Both the position numbers and the translations under genes were made by a program. The notes beneath the pieces were generated by a model that searched no databases, was not told the origin of the DNA, and was given only the letters and a program-made list of their open reading frames with translations. Below, one piece after another: positions 16,128-25,282 of a stretch of 64,000 nucleotides of DNA; position 1 is the stretch's first letter; every line of letters starts with the position of its first letter. The stretch covers positions 1 through 64,000 of the forward strand of contig JAKSBX010000217.1 of the NCBI GenBank assembly GCA_022360905.1, in the 5' to 3' direction. The DNA is from Chromatiales bacterium. Lineage in GTDB: Bacteria; Pseudomonadota; Gammaproteobacteria; Chromatiales; Chromatiaceae.

Positions 16128-19100
16128 TCAACTCATATGAGGAATCTTTACCTTCAAAAACAAAGTATACAGCAGAGGTACAATGCCAAGCGTGAGTATC
16201 GTTCCTACCACGAGCGCAAAGGCCATCATCGAGGCCATGCCATAGAAGAGAATATCCTTATATACGATCAAAGGAAGCAAACCAAGTACTGTGGTGAATA
16301 CCGATAACAGGATGGGGCGCAGTCGGGAAAGGGCTGAGTGCACGACGGCCTCAAAAGAAGGGGTACCCATCTGACGCTCTTCCTCAATCCGGTCAATCAT
16401 GACGATACCGTTATTGATGATGATTCCTGCCAGCGCCAACAGACCGAGAATGGTCATGAATCCAAATACAGCCTGCATGGCGAGCAGACCGATGGTGGCC
16501 CCTACAATGATGAGAGGAATCGTGAGCATGATGACCGCGGCCCGTCTGATTGAGTTGAACTGCCATACGATCAGGGCAAAGATCAGAGCAAATGCCAGCG
16601 GCATCCATGTGGCAAGATGTCCCTGCGCCTCGGACGAACCTTCCAGTTCACCACCCAACTCAATGAAGTACCCCGAAGGCATTAAAGACTGCAGGGCTTC
16701 GAGTACAGGTAACATCCGCTTGTGGATCTGATCCGCTTTCAAATGGGGATGTTTTGCCTGTACTGTAATCGTGCGCATCTGGTTACGGCGCTTTATTCGG
16801 CTGTACTGCCCAAGCCCCTCCAGGTCCGCAACCTGTCCCAGTGCCACACTGTTGCCGGTGGATGGGGAGAAAACAGCGAGTTCCCAGAGATTACTGACCA
16901 ACGCACGCTCTTCATCCTTGCCTCGGGCAACAATGGGAATAATCGTGTCACCTTCCCGGTATTCGCTCAATTCGACACCATCCATGAAGTTATTCAAAGC
17001 CATGGCAATATCGGTGGAGGTCACGCCTACCCGGCGGGCCCGGGACTGGTCAACCTTGACATGGAACTTAACCTGAGGATTTTCCCAGTTCTGAAGTACG
17101 TCGATGGTTCCCGGAATCTCGCTTAAACCCACCTGGACACGTTCTGCCAGCTCCATCAAAGACTCTGCGTCAGTGCCGGATATCCGTATTTCATACAGGC
17201 CGGTTTCCGAGGGCCCCATCCACATCGCCTTGACCCGGCCACGCACCTCCGGATGGTTATTGATAAGGTAGTTGTGCGTACGCCGCACCAGTTCCGATAC
17301 CTGGTCGCTACGCTCCAGATTGACCAGCATGAACGCTTTGTGCGGATCAGGGTCTAGGGGTGCAAGAGAGAGAAAAAACCGAGGCCCACCCTGGCCGACA
17401 TAGGCGACCGTACTTTCAACTTCAGGATTGTTCTCCCGATCGAGCAACCATTGGTTAATCGCCTGCAACTCCTTAACGACTTCAGTCGACCTTGTTCCGG
17501 CGGGCATATCGAGATAAACAAGAAACTGGTTGCGCTCACCTTTCGGAAAAAACTCTTTCACGACAAAATTCCCGAACGCCCACCCTGATACAACCAGGGA
17601 TAACAGGACGACAACCATAACGACCAGGCGATGAGTCAACATCCACGTCAATAGGCGACGATAGATTTTGTAAAAACCCTGATCGAAGCGATGAAGCTCA
17701 TCTTCCTCCTTCGTCTTCACTTTCATAAAACGAACAGCGACCAATGGCACAATAAGCATAGCCAGGAGCCAGGAGCCGACCATAAGAATACCGATCACGT
17801 AACTCAGTGACCCGGTAAATTCCCCCGCCGCCCCGATCATCAGCATCAATGGCATGAATGCCAGCACGGTGGTCAATGAGGAGGTCATCAGGGGTACGGT
17901 CAAGGATTGCCCCATGGCGATGGCCGCTTCCCGGGCTGTCGCCCCGTCGTGCATGCGTGTGCGGATATCTTCGGCGACCACGATACCATTATCCACCAGC
18001 ATACCCAGCGCGATGATCATGGAAGCGATTGAAATTCGCTGCAGTTCGATGTCGAAAAACGACATCATGACCATGCCGAACATCATGACAAGGGGCACAA
18101 AAGCGCCAACGATAAGTCCGGTGCGAAAACCCAGCGTCAACACAACGACCGCCAATACGATCACCACGGTCTGGCCCAGGTTGACGACTGCCGAGCTGAC
18201 TGTTTTCTCGATCAACTCCGGTTGGTAGGTGGCAAACTCCAGTTCCAACCCCCAGGGCAATTCAGGCTTTATCTCATCTATTCGCGCTTTCAACTGATTA
18301 CCAAAGGCAACTGAGTCCACACCCTCCATCACCGAAACACTGATCACGATCGCCTGCCGGCCATTGAAAAACGCCGGCATTTCGGGAGGATCGACATAAC
18401 CACGCTCAATCTCCGCCAAATCGCGCAAAGCTATGCTCTGCGCGGTGCCGGGTATTCCGATCGGTATGGCGGCAATCTCTTCCAGGTTTTCGAAATTTCC
18501 GCTCGGTTCAATGGCGAACGATCTCCCTGAGATATCCAGAACACCGCCGGGCAACAGGATATTTTGCTGCGCGAGTGTGTTGCCGACCGCTTCCGGAGAG
18601 ATACCGAACTTCGCCAGCTTGGCATTGGCGATCTGCAGATAGACTCTCTCCTCCTGTACGCCAAACAGCTCAATGCGCTTGACACCATGAAGTGAATAGA
18701 GACGGTCACGTATATCGCGTGCCGTTTCACGCATCTCGGCAAGGCTGAAACCGTCCGTCCACAAGGCTATGCTGGCTACCGCCGTCAATCCAAACTCGTC
18801 GTTGACGAAGGGTCCCCTCGTACCGGCGGGCAGTTCGTCTTCGAGATCTTCCATGCGATTGCGTAAATCCTGCCAAACGGAGGCCAAATCATCGACCTCG
18901 TCTCGGGCGACCACATGAATGGTTGCACTACCGGTTTTCGATTCCGAGATGATGTTATCGACCTCGGGGATTTCACGAATCTTCTCCTCCAGCTTGCGGG
19001 TCAGCAGATCTTCAACCCGTTTTGGCGACATACCGGGAAAGCTGGCCGTAACCACAGCCTCGCGGATCGTGATCGTCGGATCCTCCTGTTTCGGGTAACC

Positions 19101-19190
19101 CTGGTAGAGGATGATCCCTGCCACAATGATAAAGATCGCAAATAGCGACATGACGCGGGAGTTGTCGAGTGCAAAACGGGAAAGATTCAT
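16128..19190 (-). CDS. RND efflux transporter, inner-membrane pump (AcrB family)
   Basis: A 1020-residue AcrB-family protein with two sets of helices and two large periplasmic loops. The first helix (SRVMSLFAIFIIVAGIILYQGYPKQEDPTI) and the porter signature ASFPGMSPKRVEDLLTRKLEEKI are typical. The TM4 proton-relay region reads LGMLVDNGIVVAEDI, with Asp-Asn where many pumps have Asp-Asp. It is 26 bases downstream of its adaptor gene in a MarR-controlled operon. Substrates are probably drugs, dyes or hydrophobic toxins. No outer-membrane channel gene is in the operon, so a TolC-like protein from elsewhere would be needed. Confidence 0.93.
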   Translation of the reverse strand: MNLSRFALDNSRVMSLFAIFIIVAGIILYQGYPKQEDPTITIREAVVTASFPGMSPKRVEDLLTRKLEEKIREIPEVDNIISESKTGSATIHVVARDEVDDLASVWQDLRNRMEDLEDELPAGTRGPFVNDEFGLTAVASIALWTDGFSLAEMRETARDIRDRLYSLHGVKRIELFGVQEERVYLQIANAKLAKFGISPEAVGNTLAQQNILLPGGVLDISGRSFAIEPSGNFENLEEIAAIPIGIPGTAQSIALRDLAEIERGYVDPPEMPAFFNGRQAIVISVSVMEGVDSVAFGNQLKARIDEIKPELPWGLELEFATYQPELIEKTVSSAVVNLGQTVVIVLAVVVLTLGFRTGLIVGAFVPLVMMFGMVMMSFFDIELQRISIASMIIALGMLVDNGIVVAEDIRTRMHDGATAREAAIAMGQSLTVPLMTSSLTTVLAFMPLMLMIGAAGEFTGSLSYVIGILMVGSWLLAMLIVPLVAVRFMKVKTKEEDELHRFDQGFYKIYRRLLTWMLTHRLVVMVVVLLSLVVSGWAFGNFVVKEFFPKGERNQFLVYLDMPAGTRSTEVVKELQAINQWLLDRENNPEVESTVAYVGQGGPRFFLSLAPLDPDPHKAFMLVNLERSDQVSELVRRTHNYLINNHPEVRGRVKAMWMGPSETGLYEIRISGTDAESLMELAERVQVGLSEIPGTIDVLQNWENPQVKFHVKVDQSRARRVGVTSTDIAMALNNFMDGVELSEYREGDTIIPIVARGKDEERALVSNLWELAVFSPSTGNSVALGQVADLEGLGQYSRIKRRNQMRTITVQAKHPHLKADQIHKRMLPVLEALQSLMPSGYFIELGGELEGSSEAQGHLATWMPLAFALIFALIVWQFNSIRRAAVIMLTIPLIIVGATIGLLAMQAVFGFMTILGLLALAGIIINNGIVMIDRIEEERQMGTPSFEAVVHSALSRLRPILLSVFTTVLGLLPLIVYKDILFYGMASMMAFALVVGTILTLGIVPLLYTLFLKVKIPHMS

Positions 19191-19216
19191 GATCTGGCTC
19201 GTGTGGTGTGGAAAGA

Positions 19217-20329
19217 TCAGTCTCGATTGTCATCCAGCAATCGGACTTTCATGCCATCGGAAAGAAAACTCACTCCGGCAACAGCGACAATATCACCTGC
19301 CTTCAAGCCTTCACCAATCCGTGCCATTTGTCGCTGTCCTCCAGCAACAAATACCTGTCTCTTGCCTACAGTGCCGGATTGCGGCTCGTATACAAAAACA
19401 AAGTGGCGTCCGGATCCCGTACCGACACCGGCGACAATAGCCGATGCCGGTAGCAGGAATCCTTCGTTCTGCTCGCCATGATCGATCGACAGCTGAACTT
19501 CTGCAGTCATGCCCGGATAGAGGCTGTCCGGACGTTGATTGAGGCGCAGTGAGACAGGAAACGTATTGGCGGTTTCAGCCAGCGTTCCAATCTCGTCGAT
19601 ACGCCCCTCCACATGAATGCCTTGCAGACTGGGGAAAGATGCAATACCGGTATCGCCATGTTTCAGATGACCAATGACGTTCTCAGGCAACATCAGCTCC
19701 ACATCCACCTCTTCCAACTCATCGAGCTGCAAAAGTTCCTGTCCCGAAACAATCTCCTGGTGGGGTTCCACCAACCGTTTTGAGATATACCCGCCAAACG
19801 GCGCCTTCAGGACAGTTTTTCTCAACTCCCTTTTGGCGATATTCAGCTGGGATAGCGCCATAGCTTCCTGGTTACGCGCCGCATCACGCTGTGCCAATGC
19901 CGAGTCCAAGTCCGACGCTGAAACATAGCCTTTCACCGCCAATTCGCTTTTACGCTCATAATCGCTTGCACTGTGCTTGAAATTAGCCTTGGCTTTCTTG
20001 AAGTCCGCTTCTGCCGATTGGACCTTAAGCTTGAAAGGTTCATCATCGATAGCCGCCAGCCGTTGACCAGCCTCTACTTGATCGCCGACATCCACTGCAA
20101 TCTCGATCACTTTGCCGGACACTTCAAAACTGAGAGTAGACGAGTTCGCTGGACTGACCAGTCCGGAAAAATTCCGCTCTTCGGTCGCTTGGGTCTTGGC
20201 TTTGAGTGTGATGGTTTTTATTGGGCGAATATTCTCTACTTTGGTTTCCGTTTTATCCTGCTGACAACCGGAAAGTCCGCTCAGTGCGAGTACGGCAAGA
20301 AGAAAAAGATGGTTTCGCGGCTGATACAT
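19217..20329 (-). CDS. RND efflux periplasmic adaptor lipoprotein
   Basis: 370 residues with a lipobox (LSGCQQ, Cys 22). The membrane-fusion order is visible: barrel/lipoyl half (FEVSGKVIEIAVDVGDQVEAGQRLAAIDD), a helical hairpin (about 95-165), the second lipoyl half (LKAPFGGYISKRLVEPHQEIVSGQEL) and a beta-barrel and membrane-proximal region to the end. It links the AcrB-like pump encoded next to an outer-membrane channel. Same operon as the cytochrome b561 and membrane-protein genes upstream. Confidence 0.92.
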   Translation of the reverse strand: MYQPRNHLFLLAVLALSGLSGCQQDKTETKVENIRPIKTITLKAKTQATEERNFSGLVSPANSSTLSFEVSGKVIEIAVDVGDQVEAGQRLAAIDDEPFKLKVQSAEADFKKAKANFKHSASDYERKSELAVKGYVSASDLDSALAQRDAARNQEAMALSQLNIAKRELRKTVLKAPFGGYISKRLVEPHQEIVSGQELLQLDELEEVDVELMLPENVIGHLKHGDTGIASFPSLQGIHVEGRIDEIGTLAETANTFPVSLRLNQRPDSLYPGMTAEVQLSIDHGEQNEGFLLPASAIVAGVGTGSGRHFVFVYEPQSGTVGKRQVFVAGGQRQMARIGEGLKAGDIVAVAGVSFLSDGMKVRLLDDNRD

Positions 20330-20422
20330 AATGGAAACTCCATGAGTTTCTACAAGTTGAAAAGAACAGCGTCGATCACAAAACGCTTGTTAAGGACGAA
20401 GGCATTAATTATTGAACTTGTA

Positions 20423-20896
20423 TCATTGTCTGCGTTCGCCGAATAACCGGGGTTTGAATGAACCCAGGACCATTTCAAGAATCAACGGAATCACATTCGA
20501 CATACCGACCAGTTGCTCAGTGGCTGTTCTATCGAGAAATACCTGACTGACTTCCCCGTCCGACAATGACTCCCTGGCCAGCTCAACCAGCTCCGGCATC
20601 ATGGGAACAAGGAATATAAAGGCGTTGGTAGAGAGAAAGGCCATCATCAGCATCTTGCCTTTCAGCCAGTTGTCTTTTACGCCCAGTCCAAAATAGAGAA
20701 TAAGATCGCAGGCCACTTTCAGTCCCAGGCCGGGTAGTATGAGTACGTATGCGCTCATCTCTTTGTAGACGTACACGTTGTATGCTGTAGCTGCATCGGG
20801 ATGTCCCAGAACGACACCGATTACAATATGCGAGAGTATTCCCCCCACGTACATAATAGTGCCGATCTCCTGGATAAAATCTAATGTTTTTCTCAT
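20423..20896 (-). CDS. Four-helix integral membrane protein (DUF2269-like)
   Basis: 157 residues from the ATG at 20896, which overlaps the cytochrome b561 stop as ATGA. Four hydrophobic segments are seen (about 8-28, 44-66, 76-100, 130-148). No catalytic motif is evident; general resemblance is to DUF2269-type membrane proteins that sit next to redox or efflux genes. Translational coupling to cytochrome b561 suggests a membrane complex with it. An upstream in-frame start would overlap the cytochrome gene by 40 bases and is less likely. Confidence 0.65.
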   Translation of the reverse strand: MRKTLDFIQEIGTIMYVGGILSHIVIGVVLGHPDAATAYNVYVYKEMSAYVLILPGLGLKVACDLILYFGLGVKDNWLKGKMLMMAFLSTNAFIFLVPMMPELVELARESLSDGEVSQVFLDRTATEQLVGMSNVIPLILEMVLGSFKPRLFGERRQ

Positions 20897-21447
20897 GATT
20901 GAGCCTCGGATGAAGTGGATGTGCGGCGACCAAACCACATACGGGTAAACAGACCGTCTTTCCGGACGTACTGGTGATACAGAAAGGCCAGAACATGGCC
21001 GATGATCAATATCAGCAGTAGTTGACTCAACACGCCGTGCGCAATACGTGGGGGAAGATCATCGAATGTTGAAACCAACGGTACACCTGAATTACCAAAC
21101 ACAACCTCCGGCAACCCCGCCATATTGGCTGTTGCGAGACCGCTGGCCCCCATTAGGATCACCACCAGGTAGAACAGGTAGTGTATTGCGACACCCAGTC
21201 GGTTCATCAGGCCGTTTCCGATATCTGCCGCTGGCGGTTTCACTGTAAAAAAACGGATACCTAAACGTAAAGTCATGAGGATAAAGATGATAATGCCCAT
21301 CGACATATGCATCTTCAGATAAAACAACTTTTCGGGAGCGTCGTTCGGAGTAGCACTCAGGACATTCGTGCCCATGATCAGTCCTGCCACAATCATGACT
21401 GCCAGCAACCAATGTAAAAGTACCAATGCAGGATGGTAACGACTCAT
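20893..21447 (-). CDS. Cytochrome b561 family membrane protein
   Basis: 184 residues from the ATG at 21447, preceded by GGAG at eight bases. Four membrane helices carry the haem-ligand histidines of the family: LVLLHWLLAVM (helix 1), LKMHMSMGI (helix 2), AIHYLFYLV (helix 3) and LIIGHVLAFLYHQYV (helix 4). It transfers electrons between quinol or a periplasmic donor and a partner. It is the first gene of a MarR-controlled operon with the RND pump, an unusual pairing of a redox protein with efflux. Confidence 0.9.
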   Translation of the reverse strand: MSRYHPALVLLHWLLAVMIVAGLIMGTNVLSATPNDAPEKLFYLKMHMSMGIIIFILMTLRLGIRFFTVKPPAADIGNGLMNRLGVAIHYLFYLVVILMGASGLATANMAGLPEVVFGNSGVPLVSTFDDLPPRIAHGVLSQLLLILIIGHVLAFLYHQYVRKDGLFTRMWFGRRTSTSSEAQS

Positions 21448-21500
21448 TAGATTCTCCAGGTGATGGAACGACAACCCTGATTGTAATTAACAAATGCAGT

Positions 21501-21516
21501 AATTGCAATTGCAATT
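21501..21516. promoter_or_regulatory. MarR-type operator palindrome
   Basis: AATTGCAATTGCAATT is a perfect 16-base palindrome with core TTGCAATTGCAA, a shape common to MarR-family sites. It lies between the divergent cytochrome b561/RND operon and the marR gene, 54 and 36 bases from their starts, so a single repressor could control both directions. Confidence 0.6.
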
Positions 21517-21551
21517 GTTGCTGTTTTGTAATATTCTGGCATCATGTTGGT

Positions 21552-22010
21552 ATGAATATGGTAAAGAAGCCTGAATCTCAGGCTGGAAAAGTCAGAAAAG
21601 GCAGTACCGGGTGGATGTTGAAAATACTTTGCACCTCACTTGATGCCGAGATGAGCGACGAGTTGAGACGCCTCGGGTTAAACCTGGGTCAATTTGCCGT
21701 GCTGATGACGCTGTCGGAAGCTGAGGGGCTTACCCAATCCGAGATTGGTAAAAAAATCACCATGCCCGGTTATGCGACAACCCGAACTATCGATGCGCTG
21801 GAAGAAAAACGATTTGTTGAACGCCGAAAAGATAACCGATCACGGCGAAGCTATCGAATATATCTCACCGATCAAAGTCGCAAGGTTGTCCCACAGCTTT
21901 TTGCAGTCGTCGGCAAGGTCAACGAGCACCTTTTGTCAGCTCTCACTCCGAAGGAGCAGAAAGACTTCATGAAAATTTTGCAGAAATTAGTGCTCTCCAG
22001 GACTGAATAG
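21552..22010 (+). CDS. MarR-family transcriptional repressor
   Basis: 152 residues from ATG 21552 (a second ATG is two codons on). The winged helix-turn-helix spans about residues 45-110: LGQFAVLMTLSEAEGLTQSEIGKKITMPGYATTRTIDALEEKRFVERRKDNRSRRSYRIYLT, including the wing with DNRSRRS. Long helices at both ends form the dimer. It is divergent from the cytochrome b561/RND operon with a perfect palindrome between them, the usual layout of a self-repressing efflux regulator that releases DNA on binding a toxic ligand. Confidence 0.9.
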   Translation: MNMVKKPESQAGKVRKGSTGWMLKILCTSLDAEMSDELRRLGLNLGQFAVLMTLSEAEGLTQSEIGKKITMPGYATTRTIDALEEKRFVERRKDNRSRRSYRIYLTDQSRKVVPQLFAVVGKVNEHLLSALTPKEQKDFMKILQKLVLSRTE

Positions 22011-22040
22011 GTACTGGAAAACGCGGTCTATTGAGAAGTA

Positions 22041-22223
22041 TCAGGTTTCTTCCGTCGGCAACATAATCGCTACACACAACCAACAGCCTTTCCGGTTGTG
22101 TGCCGACACCTGACCGTCATGATGAATAATGGCCTGTCTTGTGATGGCCAATCCCAGACCGTAACCAACACTGTTACGCTCCCTGGCGTCAGAAATCCGG
22201 ACGAAACCCGCTACAGGTCGAAA
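22041..22223 (-). pseudogene. Remnant of a sensor histidine kinase C-terminus
   Basis: A minus-strand frame ending at 22041 encodes GFVRISDARERNSVGYGLGLAITRQAI, then HHDGQVSAHN and VAIMLP. That is the end of a HATPase domain (compare FYRxDxARxRxxGGxGLGLAI...HGGxxxAxN). The upstream part of the kinase is gone: the frame changes to unrelated sequence made of direct repeats. It may be what is left of a qseC-type kinase formerly paired with a regulator. Confidence 0.65.
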
Positions 22224-22282
22224 AACCATAACAGTAAGTTTTGCATAGATATTAAGTAGTTGTTGTGGGTTTAAAAGATGCA

Positions 22283-22353
22283 GGTTGAACTTTATCCACC
22301 ATGACCTAGATTTGAGAGTGGATGGTTGAACTTTATCCACCATGACCTAGATT
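22283..22353 (+). repeat. Two 30-base direct repeats 41 bases apart
   Basis: Identical 30-base copies lie at 22283-22312 and 22324-22353, each containing ACTTTATCCACCATGACCTA. The 11-base spacer TGAGAGTGGAT and the GAGGATGGATGATTG after copy two look like decayed continuation of the array. They abut the kinase remnant, so they may mark the edge of a deletion or an inserted element. Confidence 0.8.
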
Positions 22354-22442
22354 GAGGATGGATGATTGCACTTTACGCTGCGGTATTCTAAATAAAATGG
22401 TTGTGAATGGTATCAATAGTAATCCGGAGTTATGGAGATAAA

Positions 22443-22889
22443 ATGATAACCTGGCAAAAAATCCTGGAATTCGCCAACCAGGGCAACCCGGCACCTGACC
22501 GCAAGGTTGTCAAAAGCGATACTGAATGGCGAGAACTGCTCTCTCCAGAAGCCTTTCACGTTACCCGCCAGAAAGGTACGGAGAGGCCGTTTAGTTCTGA
22601 GATGTGCGGCCTGTTTGAGCCCGGTCGTTACGCCTGTGCCTGCTGTGATACTCTGCTGTTCGATGCACAACAGAAATTTGATTCCGGTACGGGATGGCCC
22701 TCTTTCACACAGCCTGCACAGATGAATGCCATTGCCTATCATGCCGATAATTCCCACGGCATGCAGCGGGTTGAAACGCTCTGCAATACCTGCGATGCAC
22801 ACTTGGGGCACGTCTTTCCCGATGGGCCTCCGCCAACCGGATTACGCTACTGCATCAATGCGTTGTCACTGAGAAAGATTCAGGAATAA
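22443..22889 (+). CDS. msrB: Peptide-methionine (R)-S-oxide reductase
   Basis: 148 residues from the ATG at 22443, which has GGAG five bases upstream. MsrB hallmarks: FEPGRYACACCDTLLFDAQQKFDSGTGWPSF, zinc-binding pairs CACC and CNTCDAHLGHVF, and the catalytic Cys in LRYCINALSL. No signal peptide, so cytoplasmic. It reduces the R epimer of methionine sulfoxide in proteins. Single gene. Confidence 0.95.
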   Translation: MITWQKILEFANQGNPAPDRKVVKSDTEWRELLSPEAFHVTRQKGTERPFSSEMCGLFEPGRYACACCDTLLFDAQQKFDSGTGWPSFTQPAQMNAIAYHADNSHGMQRVETLCNTCDAHLGHVFPDGPPPTGLRYCINALSLRKIQE

Positions 22890-22934
22890 AGCTGTAATGG
22901 CTTGTATGGTTGATTGATGTGATACGAAGAGTTT

Positions 22935-23498
22935 CTAGGAAACCCGGCGGACCCTTGCCAGTAAGAACTCGGCCTGATCGGCCAGAATATTCTTTCCGCG
23001 CAACATGAGATGTTCCGCATAGCAGGGAGCGTAGGGTATTGCCAACAACTCAACACCCCATTCGCCTGGTGTCCTGGCCCCTTTCAGGTGATTGCAACGA
23101 TAACAGCAGCTGACCACATTTGACCAAGCGTCGCTGCCGCCCCGACTTTTCGGTATCACATGATCTCTTGTCAATTCACTGTTCGGAAACTGTTTTCCAC
23201 AGTAGAGACAGAGATGGCCATCTCGGGCAAACAGAGCCCGGTTGGTTAGAGGCGGTTGGTAGGATTCGGACCAGAGATGGGGCTGTACCTTTGAACGGGT
23301 AAGCAGAATGGACGAGACCTCGATGCAGGACTGCAGGCCGGTCAAAGCATTGATACCACCTCGTACAACACGGGTTTGTTGGCCCAAAGGAGCCAATACC
23401 CGATCGGTCGCAATCAGGTGTATTGCCTTTTCCTGGTTCAGCCAGCGACTTGGATTGCCGGCCTGGTCCAGCGCCAGAATGGGCATGACGGTCTGCAT
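22935..23498 (-). CDS. HNH endonuclease family protein
   Basis: 187 residues from the ATG at 23498, with GGAGGGG eight bases upstream. The N-terminal half is typical of a conserved housekeeping HNH family (ILALDQAGNPSRWLNQEKAIHLI). The nuclease core reads ARDGHLCLYCGKQFPNSELTRDHVIPKSRGGSDAWSNVVSCCYRCNHLKG, with CxxC...CxxC zinc pairs, the DH of the first H, and the N and H of the HNH motif. Its physiological target is unknown; genes of this type are widespread single copies and not obviously defence genes. Confidence 0.88.
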   Translation of the reverse strand: MQTVMPILALDQAGNPSRWLNQEKAIHLIATDRVLAPLGQQTRVVRGGINALTGLQSCIEVSSILLTRSKVQPHLWSESYQPPLTNRALFARDGHLCLYCGKQFPNSELTRDHVIPKSRGGSDAWSNVVSCCYRCNHLKGARTPGEWGVELLAIPYAPCYAEHLMLRGKNILADQAEFLLARVRRVS

Positions 23499-23718
23499 TG
23501 TGACTACCCCTCCATTCAGTTGCATGGATAATTTATCACAACAATCCAGAGAGTTTGTAGACAAATGGCGGGCTGGGTACTAATCACCCGCAAAAACTGC
23601 GGAATATTTCAATGAAATCACTAATGTTTGGTGGTTTTAGCCTGAGCATCGCCGTTTATTCAGTCTATTAGACACTCAATGGACCCAAAATTGACAATTT
23701 TATTGGTTTTTTTCTTTT

Positions 23719-25029
23719 TTAATGCAGTTTTATTGCAGGATCAATACTACGCCTGAGCATTCTGGCCAATGTGGTTAAACCGGTTCTCCACCAGCCGAAC
23801 AGGGTCAACTGATGCATTTTATACAAAGACAAATAGACCCACCTGGCGATCCAGCCACTTACCCGTACACTGCCGGTAATGGCCCCCATCAGACTGCCGA
23901 CGGTGCTGTATCGACCCAGAGTTACCAGTGAGCCGTAGTCGCGGTAGATGTATCGTTTGTCAAAGCTCTGACCTTTTATCCGCTTGACCAGCGCTTTGGC
24001 GACAAACGAAGCCTGCTGATGTGCAGCCTGCGCCCTGGGAGGCACCAGATCACCCTGCTCATTCATCACACAGGCGGCACAGTCTCCGATCGCATAGATA
24101 CGCTCATCATCCTCCAGAGTGAGGTCACCATGAACCTTGAGCTGATTGATACGATTGACGGTCAGGTCGAGCTGGGCAAGAAAATCGGGGCCTTTGATGC
24201 CAGCCGCCCATACCTTGATGGCGGCGGGTATCACCAGACCGGATTCGGTATGAACCGCATCCTCGGTAATCTTGGTGACCTTTTCCGAGACATGTACCTT
24301 GATACCCAGGCTCTCCAGCTCTTTTTGTACCTGGCTGGAGAGCTTTTCCGGCAGGGCCGGCAGAATTCTTGGCCCAGCATCCAATATATGCAGATGGATA
24401 TGACGGTCGGGTTCAATCGTCTCAAAACCGTACTGGGCGATCTGCCTGGTCACCTGATGCAATTGAGCAGCCAGTTCAACACCGGTGGCACCGGCACCCA
24501 CAATGGCCACATCCAACTGGCCATCCTGTAGCGCATCTTTTTGGGTATTGGCCTTGATCAGCGCTTCCAATAACTGTTGCTGGAACTTGCTTGCTTGAGA
24601 TTTAGTATCGAGCATCAAACAGTGCTCTTGAACACCGGGAATACCAAAATCGTTACTTACACTGCCTACAGCGAAAACCAGATAGTCATAGGAGAAAGTG
24701 CGACTGGGAATCAACTCTTCTCCCTTTTCGTTGTGCAGCGGCGCCAGGATAATCTCACGCTTTACCCGATCCAGATCCTGCATGACGCCAAGTCGAAACC
24801 GATAGTGGTTCCAACGGGCGTGTGCCAGATAACCAAGCGCATGTTGTGCCGGATCAAAAGTACCGGCAGCCACCTGATGGAGCAACGGCTTCCATACATG
24901 GGTACGAGTGGCATCAATCAGGGTTACTTGTGCCCTACTCTGCTTGCCTAAACGTCTGCCAAGATGGGTTGCGAGCTCAAGACCGGCAGCGCCGCCGCCA
25001 ACAACAACAATTTTCGGTAATTCCGACAT
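23719..25029 (-). CDS. ndh: Type II NADH:quinone dehydrogenase
   Basis: 436 residues from the ATG at 25029 (GGAG eight bases before). The FAD-binding motif is VVVGGGAAGLELATHLG at the N-terminus, the NADH-binding motif is VAIVGAGATGVELAAQL near residue 175, and the second FAD contact is YAIGDCAAC near 320. Hydrophobic helices at the C-terminus (VSGWIARWVYLSLYKMHQLTLFGWWRTG) anchor it to the inner membrane. It oxidises NADH without proton pumping, passing electrons to quinone. In a methylotroph it could drain NADH made by MtdB. Confidence 0.92.
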   Translation of the reverse strand: MSELPKIVVVGGGAAGLELATHLGRRLGKQSRAQVTLIDATRTHVWKPLLHQVAAGTFDPAQHALGYLAHARWNHYRFRLGVMQDLDRVKREIILAPLHNEKGEELIPSRTFSYDYLVFAVGSVSNDFGIPGVQEHCLMLDTKSQASKFQQQLLEALIKANTQKDALQDGQLDVAIVGAGATGVELAAQLHQVTRQIAQYGFETIEPDRHIHLHILDAGPRILPALPEKLSSQVQKELESLGIKVHVSEKVTKITEDAVHTESGLVIPAAIKVWAAGIKGPDFLAQLDLTVNRINQLKVHGDLTLEDDERIYAIGDCAACVMNEQGDLVPPRAQAAHQQASFVAKALVKRIKGQSFDKRYIYRDYGSLVTLGRYSTVGSLMGAITGSVRVSGWIARWVYLSLYKMHQLTLFGWWRTGLTTLARMLRRSIDPAIKLH

Positions 25030-25282
25030 CAGTGGCTCCAAATTGGTATTGAGCGTAAACAGATTGACTTTGAATCAGGAAGCAGACGGCTATTCGTCGA
25101 GGATAGTGGTATCCTGAAACGATCTGCTGAGTATCATCCACCAACGTAGGATAGTGTCCCTATTTCGTTAAGTCCAGCAATAACTTAACTGTCACTTTAC
25201 AGGACATATAAGCGGGATACATGTATCAGATCTGGTTCTGTTTCCAGTACATAACGGTAAGATTAAGAGCTTGTGTTTAAAC

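Noticed and set aside
22935..23498. HNH nuclease considered as a defence or mobile-element gene
   Set aside because: The sequence is the common housekeeping HNH family, and no restriction, CRISPR, phage or transposase gene is near it.
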